The notes beneath the pieces were generated by a model. It was not told the DNA's origin, made no database searches, and was given only the letters and a program-made list of their open reading frames with translations. Of a DNA stretch of 64,000 bases, positions 11,241-22,988 are shown one piece after another. Source of the stretch: Panorpa germanica. Taxonomy: Eukaryota > Arthropoda > Insecta > Mecoptera > Panorpidae. Each line of letters starts with the position of its first letter. Position 1 is the stretch's first letter. The stretch spans positions 13,964,603 through 14,028,602 of the forward strand of contig OY783211.1 in NCBI GenBank assembly GCA_963678705.1, read 5' to 3'. The position numbers and the translations under genes are program-made.

Positions 11241-13680
11241 ACCCGAAGACACAACAGTATTTTTACTCATAGTAAAATAAAATACGTAGTTTTTACGAAA
11301 TATTTGTGAAACAACAAATTAAAAATATTAGCTGTTTTATTTCCGAAAAAGTGTTGCCCTCTTTTTGTGTTTTTTTTTTATTAATTTTTGATAAGTAAGT
11401 GAAAAATAATTGTGGTCTTGCTAATTTTATCGTAGATCAAAAAGATTATGTCTATACCATAGCTGCAGTTTTTCCGAGTTGAAATATTAGAAGAGCCGTG
11501 CAAATGTCGACATTTGCTAGATTTGACAACCAGAAGCTTTGTTTAAATATAATAAAAATGGTATTATGGGGATGGGTATGGGGACCTAGGAAATGTTTCA
11601 AATTGTAAAAAAAGAATATTAAAATATTATTAGAATATTAGAATATTAAATATTAGAATATTAATATATAAAGATTTTTTATAACCGTCAATGCAACTAG
11701 CAATATACAAAAATCTATAATAACAAATTGTTGTAAGTATATCAAAGATTTTTAAAAGAATTCACATGTAAAATTAAATATAAACAAATTTAAATTCAGT
11801 AAATTAATGCTTATATACCAATAACAACGAAACATAATTACAAAATTTTAAAATTATAGAAATTTTCGAAATTAATTAATAGACGTAATTAGATTTCTAT
11901 TTCTAATTAAAAGCATACACACTATAAAATTATTGTAAGAATAGAAATAATGTAAGATTTTCCACTATATATAAATTTTATATCAAAATCGTGAATTAGA
12001 ACTAACAATTTATTAATGATATGTATTTTTAAGACTTTGAACTATATATGATTAAAATTCCAGTAAATAAATTAATACCTATAAATATACAACTTTAAAG
12101 ATGCCTTTTGGCGTTACTGTTGTATGTAACATGTAATATTTAGCTTGTATAACCTTCTATATGTATATTTACAGTGTGGGTCAAAGATTTATTCGTTGTA
12201 AATTTCTTAAGCAAAATATATGCAATATATCTCGAAGTTGGAACGATGAAATCGTTTTAAGTTGAATTGAAGTAAATCGCGAAACAGCCTTAAATATAAA
12301 TATTCTACTAACACTATGAAATATTAAAAAACACAAGTTCCAAAAAAAAACTCTACGAATTAAAGAATATACCATAAAAACATTAATAAAGAATAGTACC
12401 ATAATTACGACGTAATTCTACGTGAAAGGAAAGCACTAAATCCATTTTAGCATAGACGACTCTATTACCTAAATCACGTTATAATTGAATTTTTTCTGAA
12501 ATTATTGTCACCGTGTCCAAAAGGCTTAGAAGATTTACCTTACGTGCGAGATAAAAGTACTTTTACTTTCATTCAAGTTCAATGAAAATAAATTTATAAA
12601 AATTACTTTTATTAAAGATTTAGGCACTACAAATAGAAAAACAATTTATCATGTAATTTATTAATAAAAGCGTGAAGCGCATTAGCGACCGATTTGATAA
12701 TATATAAAATTTATATAGGGTTTTTCAACAAGAACTTTGTTTTAAGAACAATATAAATCAAGGAATTTAGATGAAAATGATTCAAATTTTTATAATTTTA
12801 AAAAGAGTATTAGAAATATAATTTTTACAAACCCATTATTTTCATAGTGATTTGCACAAAAAGTGAACAATTGCCAAAGCATCTACTACTGATATGTCAA
12901 AAACTAAATGTCAAAACTGTCAAGTACTTGGTGTTGCCCCTATTGAAATTATATTCTAATTTGTGTATTAAAAGTAATAGAATTGCTTTTGAAAAATTTA
13001 GTATTTTGTGGTAACAGAACTTTCTAGCCATATTTAAACCATACCAAATTGCTTAATTCCTTCCGTTCGTCATAATCCGTAATCCATTTTAACCAATTAA
13101 TTAGGTAATCAATCGCTATTGAGTTTAACCATAACTATTTCAATAGAAGCAACTTTAAAACCACACTGTACTTTAATACGTTATACCTCAGTGATTGCTT
13201 AACACATAACATTCGCAAGAAAATGAAAGTATAAGCACGGAGGCCCAGAGGTTCGAATAAAATCAACTAAAATAAAACAAACAAAAAAAAAAGAATTATA
13301 AAAAATATATTAGCTGAGATATTTCCTTAGTATTACTAACTTACTAACTATTGTTTCAATATAGAAAAGAAAGTTTCAAGAAAAAAAAGTAAAAAGAAAC
13401 AATAAAAAATTTTAAGTTAAAAGTTAACAAGCACACTAAATTGAATTCATGTGAATTACGATAAATTTAATTTGATTAATTGCGTTTGTGCTGTATTGTA
13501 CTTACGAGACGTTAATTGCAGCTTAAGATGGTTGTTGGTAAATGGTAATGAAGATGTAATTACTGTAAGATGAATGTTCAATGTGTATAAATCGCAGTGT
13601 AACTTTATTTAAATGGGTATTACGAAAAAATGACCCTTATTTTTTATTATATTAATTTTTTCGATAATTATATAGTTTTA
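11241..13680. other. Intergenic, AT-rich, no gene seen
   Basis: Contains a local TTAGAATA tandem repeat (about 11616-11669). A family D-like end (TTTTTCAACAAGAAC) occurs near 12721, too isolated to call. Confidence 0.4.
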
Positions 13681-13690
13681 CTTTTTATTT

Positions 13691-13800
13691 ACTTAACGAC
13701 GACTTATTTCCGATGCTGAGTCTTATCACCGACGACCTCATACTATGTGTACCTCATATGTGTGAACTACACCGCTGTCTAATAAGGTTAACATTACGTA
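13691..13800 (+). repeat. Dispersed family A copy (long)
   Basis: Shares with 40121-40240 the blocks ACGACTTATTTCCGATGC, TCACCGACGACCTC, CCTCATATGTGTGAA and ACACCGCTGTCTAATAAG in the same order. Confidence 0.7.
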
Positions 13801-16177
13801 CGTGCAAAATGAATTTATCTTAATACCAACCAAACCAAGAATATTTAACTCTAGTCAGCGTCAAGCATCAATAAAAATTGTTTAAAATATTGTGATCATA
13901 GAGGGGATAAAATATTAGCAAAAATGTTGAAGGTATAAGGAAAGGGGTGACACAAGATCACCCCGTTGCGTCCTTGCTTTTATCTTAACCACAAATTTCA
14001 AATATAGTCCAGAAAAGAAAAGTTTAAATCGACTTTGCAAGCAGTACCGGTGCTTTATTACAAAATGTTTTTATTTGATGCTCTACAACCACTAGTAATA
14101 AGAAAAAGTTCGCAGCTCTCCCCTCCCCGCCCCGCTCCCCTCTCGCAGGTTTTTGTAGAAAAAAATTAAACACAATGGTAAAAGATTTTTTTTAAAAAAG
14201 TTTCGGATATTTTTAGAGCGTCGTTATGTCTTATGACTTTATTCATTGTGGCTTTATAATTATTACGTTCTACTCCTTTTTGTGTACTTACTTTTTTTTC
14301 TTTGCAAAACAAATCCATATAATAACAAAGATTTGTTTATTTATTTATTAAAGTGATTTCGTGACCGGGCACAATATTGCCAACACTTTTTTTTAATATT
14401 ATTTATTTAGTTTTAATGTACTCATTCGTAATATATTCCATTCATATGATTAATCTGTTAGACATTTGATGTTTTTAATTCATGTAATAAGATAATGATT
14501 AACCTTTTCGTTAGGTGTTTGAACACGCTAGGAAAGTCATTAGGTTTTCACGGTCGACCTCTTTCTAATGTGGGTTAGCCGGGAATAACAAATATGTTGA
14601 TTTCACACTAAAATACAAGTATTTTAATTCAAAAGCTATTTATTTTTGCAGAAATAAATGTTTATATAATAAACAGCTGTATGCTAAATGACTTATCTAG
14701 CCCCCTCCCCTCTAATTACTTCTTTTTATTTATCTGTAAATGTTGGTTTACTTTTATTTGTAAATCCACTGTCCTTCTTTCGCTATAAAAGTAAAATTAT
14801 TACTATTACTCAGTAAATACAAAACAAAGAAGTTATCTTATGCGAAACCTTCTAATATTTAATCTAAAAAGTTTGAAATTTTACCGATTTAACGAGTCTA
14901 AAGGTGTTTTATAATCCCTTAAACCTTATAAAGGTTTTCTTAATATTTAAGTAATTCAAAAAACGATGTTTTACGGTTTTGTATCTATATTATGATTGTA
15001 ATAGTTAAAGAATAATTCACATAAATTCTATTTATGAAGTCTAGTTCAATTTATGAGAGATTAGCTGTGATTGAAGTTTTAAAAACGTTGGTACAATGAA
15101 AAAGTACTATCCACTCATTTATATCATGACGTAATTTATGGATAACCCTTAAAGTGTATAACAGCGAAAAACATATAATAATGATTAAGATTACCCACCG
15201 TATTTTGTAGATTTAATTAGAGGCGGGAAGAAAGTAAAATTTAAAAAAATGTCAAATGTTAAAAGAGGCAAATTCCAATCCCATTTTAACTTGGAATAGT
15301 ATTTCAATAAATTATTGGAAAAAACCAGAAAGAAGAGTACTTTGGATTTGGTACCATAAAAACAAACAAAAACAAGAAATTTAATACTTGAAAATATTTG
15401 AAATTTGCTATTGTCATCCGATATTTTCAATACAAAAAATGTTTATGATGCAATAGAATATTTATTGAACAATTGTCAGGTGAATAGCAGACGGTGTTGT
15501 CAAGGGGTGTTGAATTTCAGCACGTTAAGCACGCATGCAGAAACTATTTGATTCACTTACACTATGCAACAATAACATTTTAGAAATGTCTGACGCGTGA
15601 CTATCTATACCACTCAAATTTATTTATTGATTTAGATACGCTAAACATTTAGATATTTTTGAAGATGTAGCTAGCGCACTTAACTTGAATTTGTAACAGT
15701 TCATCTAATACAAAATCTGTACATGTGTTCTTACCTCTGTGGTTTTCAATCTGTATCGAAAGTATGTTGTACTTTTTAAGTGACGACCTTGTTAAGGTAT
15801 AAATAGGTCTTCAAGAGCTTAAAATAGAACCCCAAAATTTCTGGACAATAGAGCGGTTGCTTTACTCGCATACGTCACTGTTTTTATAACTAATTCTTTT
15901 TTTAATTAATTTTTTCTCTAAGAAAAACACATGTACTCTGTGATAAATACAAAGTAAAAATTACTGTGACTAATTAGTTAGACTGTAATAGTGGTTAATT
16001 AAACTATAAAACACATTTACGTTTATATAAGTTTTATTTAACATAACAAAAGTTATTAGTAACATAAACGATTTTACGATACTACAGAAACGAATTGCAT
16101 ATACGAATGATTATGTATGTACAGTACATAAACAATATAACTTGATAACAACAAAACCCAGAAAATATAACAGTGAT

Positions 16178-16220
16178 CCAATAATCGAACCCGAGGACTT
16201 TGCTCTCGCTCACTTTGCCA
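16178..16220 (-). repeat. tRNA-derived SINE-like remnant with A and B boxes
   Basis: On the minus strand, TGGCAAAGTGAGCG (box A-like) is followed about 30 bases later by GGTTCGATTATTGG (box B-like), spaced as in Pol III promoters. No cloverleaf can be completed, so it is a retroposon head rather than a tRNA. A related rump may lie at 50442-50465. Confidence 0.4.
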
Positions 16221-16464
16221 TCATCCGTTTTTTTTAAATATACGAATTACAAATGTAACATTTATGTAATAAATACAGCATAACTGTGTTTTACATTTGG
16301 TTAGTTATTAAACAGATTAATTAATTATTAAATAATTATATAATTGAACTAATAAACTGATTAAATTTTTGATTAGACAACGCTATTAAAACAAAATTGA
16401 ATAAAAGAAACTCGCGTTGCGTCTAAATCCGTTTAAGTTCAATAAAACCAGAACAAAAACACCA

Positions 16465-16795
16465 ATGTTTACACCAAAGAGACAGTTCTTAAAACATTTT
16501 TGTCTTTAGAAACTGTTTTAGTAAACAAAACACATTCCCATCTGGAGTCAGTAAGATCAAAGGAAAATACGATTGTTGTTGTTTTTTAGTCTGCTTGGTT
16601 TGAACACGCAGTTTTGTTTTTTGTGAACATTTGCGCTTGTCAGTTGTTGTTTATCATGTTTATAATTTTTAAGGGACACACAGAAAAACACTAAAACCAA
16701 AATCAGTCTGTTTAGTGTGAACTGTTTCAAAATTAATCAAACCAAGATTTTGTTTTGTTTTTTGACAACAAAAGAGTCTCTCTGGTGTGAAACCG
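16465..16795. mobile_element. MITE-like element with imperfect terminal inverted repeats
   Basis: The left end GTTTACACCAAAGAGACAG matches the reverse complement of the right end, GTTTCACACCAGAGAGACTC. Length about 330 bp. It contains only a meaningless short frame. Confidence 0.5.
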
Positions 16796-19700
16796 GCATA
16801 ATCTAAGAGTATCTTAACTAGGAGTATCAAATGATCTCTATACCTGCGTTTAAATGAAGTGTGAGACGTAGAGAACATCATGCGAGCAGTCGCTGTGCAG
16901 GAAAACCGCGGGAAATAGGTTAACATGACAATATAATGTTTTTACACACATATAATATCAAACAATACGTAGGATAGAATTGTTAGATGTGTTCGAAACA
17001 ACAAACTACACAACTGAACGCTGAGTTTGACGATTGAAGAGTGACGAGTTGACGAACGATGAGAAATCCTCAAGAGCATTGAATCGCGGGTAACACGTCG
17101 GGCTTGATTATATTGTCTGTCTCATTCTAACTAAATAAAACAACAAAGACAAAAAGAAACAAACATAGTTGTTTACTGATGTGATTAACATGTGTTTTGA
17201 ATATAAGGCGCCAAATTTGATTTGTTATTTTGAATGAATTATTACATAACTAAGATACCTATATACTATCAAATATATATATATGCATATAAATAATGTT
17301 TGTATATTTACCGAAAGTCTGGCATGATGAATAGTACATGTTCGATAATAGATGTATTTGAGTACAAAGTTAGTAGAAATAAAAACAAAGCATCTTTATT
17401 ATTATTTTTTGAATGTTGTTTAGTTTACTTTAGCATTAAACAATTGGAATAATTCACAATTCAAATGCTACAAGTGCTTCGATGTTTCGATTTATGGTAC
17501 ACGGTTTAAGTCAGGGTATGATGTGTAAATGATCTATTAAGGGAAACAACGTTAAACCCTAACAAATACTGCTCCAGAGTTACCATCATTAACCCTGGAT
17601 ATATAAAATAGATAAGACTAGCCAACAAAATGAAATTTTTGGTGCCGAAAACATAAGAACTGATTTTTTATTTTTGACATCTAAGTTGATATACAAAATT
17701 AATTTTTTTCATGTCTTGGGGGCAATAAGGCTAAAGATCTGCACTGGGTTGACCGAATAAATCACAGAATTGAACAAGGTTAAACAGTACTAGTAATACA
17801 GCATTGATCACAGCAGCGGAAATAAACTGTCGTTTTATAAATATATTTCATAATTGTATTTCGATTACAAAATGATTGTCCTATTTCAATATCATTTGCC
17901 TATTTCATTTATACGTTGAATAATATAATATTGCTAAATTCAGTTACCGTGAAATGAGAACCAATAGTCATTACTTGCAACCAATATTAACAATATAGGT
18001 GTACCAGCATTGTTGCATGGCGACTTCAAGTAATTGTTATACGACGTTAGTACTATTTCTACAAATCTAATGTTGAATTCGTGTCTGAACTATATATGAG
18101 TAGATAGATAAATTGGATTGCGCTAATATCGAGGTCAGTAAGTTGCCTGATTTGCCTAGCCAACTGGTAAACGGGTAAACGGGCAATAGGATATTCAGAG
18201 TTGTTGCATGTACGTGAATTTATTATTTCCTTAAAGGCAAAACAGTTTAAAGATTTTTATATTTTATTGTTTCCTTTTTTAAGATTAGTCTTGCAGTCAA
18301 TCACAGTTGGTATATTTTCGCTCTATTTGTTTTACTTCTGTTGAAATTTTAACTAGAAAATAATGTTGAAATGCATGACTCACACTTGCTAGCTTATTAC
18401 AAGCTATACAGATCCGGTGCTCCCCAGCTATATACAGCTAAGATCCAGTGCTCCCCAGACCTACGTCATAGATTAAAGTCTGAAATTTTTTCAACGCAAG
18501 TATACTAGATCAGGTTAGAACAGTTGGCTACTATGAACTTTGAGTCGCGTTGGCTTTGCCAAGTAACAGGTAGCAAAGGAGTATACATTGACGGCTGATT
18601 TTTTGATATTTTCTACGGGAGTTATTAGAAATCACGTTCATCCATTGCAAACCCAGTGGGTTGTGGAAAACCCCCGCCAGGCCCCTTTAAAGTTTAATAA
18701 AATGTGTTGTAATGTTTCTTATAACCATAACAGAAAGACGAGGGACAAGACGTTATTAGGTTAATCATGTGCGACAAAGCTGTCGTTTATCATTGAAAAT
18801 CAACACAAAACCCAGTTCATGTGACTTTAGCGGCTATCTTTTTCTCACCTTAAAACAGTTCGAGTAGGAAAGTGCAAATTAATGAGATACATACACCTTT
18901 TATTACAATTAATTAACCTTCAAGATATAAAATTTTACACACAATAAAATAGTTGCAAAATTTGAAATATAACAATACAATTTTAAGGTTATGAAACTCA
19001 TTAAGGACATGTTAATAATTATAGTAATTATAATAAATTTAAAATATTTCAACTTCCTAAAATATGTGTAATATTATTAATGTGTGAGATATATAAAAAC
19101 AAGATTTATTGTTCCGTTGATGACAAGGTCATGTCCAAAATACGAGTAGAAGCGGTAATTTGTTCATGGATTATAAAAAAGCTATTATAGTAAATGATGT
19201 AGTAATTGCTGTTATGCAAACAATTAAAAAAATTACATGATGTAAATACATTTGAATCGAAGTCAATTTTCTTTTTGCGAAGTAACCTTTTTACAGAAAT
19301 GTATTTTATTTCGAGGGTCGATAGATAATTATAATTAAAATATTTGCTGTCTTAAAATTTTAGTGACCAAGGGTTCTTTTTAGAAATGATTAAAAATAGC
19401 CAATTTTCAAATATATCATAAATTAGAGATCAATTTCACCATATTTTATAACTTTTAATTGTGAAACGGTTTCAAAAGTAAAATGTAAATAAAAAAATCA
19501 TTTTTGAAACTATTATATCGAAATAAAAAATTATCACAAGGATGTCTATTTTTGGAAATAATTTAGAAAAACCAGTAACAAATACAATAAATATTGTCAA
19601 ATTTATTATTACTTTTTCAAGATATTTAATTTGAATTGAATTAATATAAATTTGACATAAATTATAGGAATTTTTTTATTATCAACTAATTGAGTCCACA

Positions 19701-20079
19701 ACATTGCCAACATAGTAGCAGATCATCAATGATAACACTCAGCATCGGAAATACGCAGAGGGTAATAAAATTAAATTAAATTTAAAAGAAACGATTTCCT
19801 TATGAAGAACCCTGTACTTCCGCATTGTGTTTACATTTTTAAATCTGTTTGTTTTCTTTTGTCTTGATAATGTTATCTATTCATCTTTTTCACAATATTA
19901 AATAAATTAACATTTATAGATGACTTATTTGTTATAGAACAGGGTGACTAATAATATTCAATAACATAAGTTTTTTTAAAAGATTTCTGAAGGTCACACA
20001 ATAATTTAATAAGCTTGTAGATATATCTCACATACAATAAATTTATATGTCATCACCTTAACGCTCTCGGCCACTGTGT
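16796..20079. other. Intergenic, no gene seen
   Basis: A segment at 18404-18455 repeats GATCC(A/G)GTGCTCCCCAG twice in tandem, and a C-rich patch lies at 18660-18690. A minus-strand family A copy sits at 19710-19765. Nothing coding. Confidence 0.4.
19710..19765 (-). repeat. Dispersed family A copy, minus strand
   Basis: The reverse complement reads CGTATTTCCGATGCTGAG followed by TTATCATTGATGATC, matching the core of family A. Confidence 0.55.
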
Positions 20080-20149
20080 TCAACTAATTGTTTATATGAA
20101 TTGTAAACCTCGAACTTCTAACTCCACTGTCCAGTCCACTGAAAGCTCA

Positions 20150-20331
20150 GTAAACAATCGCGAGTCGCTGGAGACGCATGCACAATGTGCCAGCAGTCCC
20201 AGAGTCACAGTTATATTGACGCAAGGCAGTTTAGTGTAGTTTTATAGAAAATGTGTTCATTATTACATGTAAAATGCTAAAATGGAAAGTTACTTCTGTG
20301 TATGATATAAGTGTGTATACGTACAGTCAGT
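20150..20331 (+). other. Candidate non-coding first exon (5' UTR) of the metalloprotease gene
   Basis: The stretch from about 20080 is less AT-rich than its surroundings and ends at a strong donor (CAGT followed by GTAAGTAA at 20332). The first coding exon is preceded at 22900-22910 by an acceptor (TATGTTTTAG) followed by only nine bases before the ATG. Joining the two would give a normal 5' UTR. The left boundary is a guess, and no transcription start was identified. Confidence 0.3.
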
Positions 20332-20925
20332 GTAAGTAAAAAAAATGAAACAATAAATGTTATTATTTGATAGATATTAACAGAAATATTTATATTAGTT
20401 AATGCTACCTGAATTGTGATACTCTTTTCCTAAACCCTCGTAGAAAATTGTTTTGATTGCTTGCTATAAGCTAATCCCAAGGTTAATAATCTAATTCTTA
20501 TATAGAAATTGTCTTGCAGTGCAAGTTTCATATCTGCTAGTTTACTTTAAGCTAATTTAAATGTTACATATTCTACCTGAGCGATAATAACTATTTAAAT
20601 ATGCTTAGAATTAAGATAGATCTGATAGAGCAGCGCTATATTTTCAGGGTTTGCTTTTTATCAAAATTAATTTGATTATATATTCTCTATTTTATTTAAG
20701 TCCTATCACATGGCTACATATAATAAAATTTTAAGTTAGACTAAAAAATAAACTTGATATAATAGAATTTGGTGACTACGCTACTTAGAAATATTATACG
20801 CCAGGGCTTTATGTTTCTTTCTGAGAGGCTTTATATTTATATTATTATTTCTTTTCCCAGTTTTACAATATCTGATCAATTTGGGTCATATTCTTCCTTT
20901 CTAAAACTTTATTATAATTTAATTT

Positions 20926-20985
20926 ATTTAACGTCGGCCTGTTACCAATGCAGAGTCCTATCATCGACGACCTCCTTTAACATCA
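20926..20985 (+). repeat. Dispersed family A copy
   Basis: Contains ATTTATTTAACGTCGGCC, TGCAGAGTCCTATCATCG and ACGACCTCCTTTA, aligned in order with the other copies. Confidence 0.6.
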
Positions 20986-22080
20986 AGCTTTAACTCTCTT
21001 AATCACTGTATTATTTTCATATAATTCATCTTATCACTTTAAAAAAATTCAAATATTATTAATTATTATATTTAATTAGCATTGATTATATTTAAAAATG
21101 CAATAATTTTATAATATTTTAAAACCTAACGAGTATGTTTGTAATGTTATATTAATTTTCTAATTAAAATTGAAATCGTAATATTATTTTAATAACATTG
21201 TTATCATAAATTTATAAATTAGACATTATTTCATTCAAAACAATATAAACAACAGGTGTTTCATACAAAACGTATATTATTTGTTATTGAATCGAATTCG
21301 GGTTTTCCCATATTCTTTTCTAGAAACACAAAACTTATAATAAGAACAAAATCAGGTTAAATTATTACAAAGTTATTTAACTTTTATATTTTGTCTCTTT
21401 CTAACATTAGTATATTTATTACGTGACAGTCGATTTTATATGGAAATCCATATAAGCTAGATTCCTTATTAAGAATTTGGATCGTCGTTACAGTTGACGA
21501 TGTTACATAAAATATTAAATAATACTAGTATATAGTAATGTCAGTAACTATGTATAAACAAATAAATAAGAAGTATTTGTAAATGTCATTCCGTAATTTA
21601 TTTTGTTGCTATATTTGATTGATTCTTTTTCTTATTTTTGGTATTAAATATTAAGTAAAATTTCCATTGCTAATTGACCTGTCCTGTTTAGTAATGATGA
21701 TGACGTCATAAAACGAATTGAAACGTAGCCATGATAATGCCACAGAGCGTGAAGGCATTAACACCAAGTTTTTGGGTTTCGTTCGCGGCCACTTTTATAT
21801 TTTAAGTGAGTTTCGTTCGATTATGTGATAAATACGACACATATGAGGCTTTAACACCATCAGTGACCGAAAACAGTTAGCAAAGAACGTATTCTAGACA
21901 TGAACATATTCGTTTATAATTCAAAAACAATAAATCCAGCATCCCGTTAAACAAAGTTATGTGTATGTAAGGTTTACTTAAGGTGAAACGATAGTTGCCT
22001 ATTTTTTCTCGCGAAATATAGATGGCGATACTATACAGCAGGTTAAATGTTATAAAAAGAACATGTTTTTTATGTTTAAA

Positions 22081-22478
22081 TCGTTTTATGTATAAGTAAC
22101 TATAAACGCGAATCAAAATCTAAAGCTGCAATTAGTTAGATGAATAACGTATCTACATTTTAAGCTTTCTTGCACTAACTTTTAATGAGTTGGAACCGCA
22201 AAAATAACTTTTGAAAATGAATATTGCTATATTTTCTAGTTAAATTTTAATTTTTATATGACTGGTAACATTTCTAAGGGTTATAAATATAAATTTTATA
22301 ACCTTTATTTGGAATTTAACTAGAAAATATAGCAATATTAATTTTCAAAAATTATTTTTACGGTTCCAACTCATTAAAAGTTAGTGGAAGAATGCTTAAA
22401 ATGTAGATACGTTATTCATCTAACTAATTGCAGCTTTAGATTTTGATTCGCGTTTATAGTTACTTACATAAAACGATT
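22081..22478. repeat. Near-perfect inverted repeat (arms about 167 bp, spacer about 65 bp)
   Basis: Arms 22081-22247 and 22313-22478 are complementary with only a few mismatches and a two-base gap; an example is GTTGGAACCGCAAAAATAAC against the complement of its partner. The spacer contains a smaller palindrome around ATAAATATAAATTTTAT. It ends about 440 bases before the first coding exon of the metalloprotease. Confidence 0.9.
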
Positions 22479-22910
22479 AAGGATATAGGTAAAGATATAG
22501 GTAAATATAATGTAAGGTTACAAAACATGGTTTGACATACATTTATGGTTTCCGATGTTAATAAAGCTTATAATACAAAATGATATAATGTTAAAGATGC
22601 TTAATGTTTTTTGAATGTTTTTAATCACAATGTAACAGAATTATATTAAACTTTGGTAATTATAAAACGTAACATTATGTAAAAAATATTATGTTAAACA
22701 ATACATAAGCTTTCGTCTTCTGTTTAGTGGCATATGAATTTTAAAAATTAAATACTGACATTAACTTACTGAAAACTAAAATTCTGTTTTTAATTTGAAT
22801 TTGAACAAGAAGGAACAGAATCATTTCAGTTTTAAGTTCTTGATCACTATACTATCTATGAAACTAGTGACAAATATACCTGTCTAACATTATGTCTATT
22901 TATGTTTTAG

Positions 22911-22988
22911 GATTACAAAATGACGGGGCATATACTGATAGTGCTGGTGACGATATGTCTGACGTGTTCACAAGCTGCAAATTTAGAC
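22911..22988 (+). CDS. Metalloprotease coding exon 1: signal peptide
   Basis: The acceptor TTTTAG ends at 22910 and the ATG is at 22920. The exon encodes 23 residues with a hydrophobic core (HILIVLVTICLTC) and a likely cleavage point near CSQAA, then stops at the donor GTAAGT. The exon ends in phase 0. Confidence 0.85.

Noticed and set aside
16669..16926. 85-codon minus-strand frame
   Set aside because: Mostly inside the TIR element 16465-16795, with no motif.
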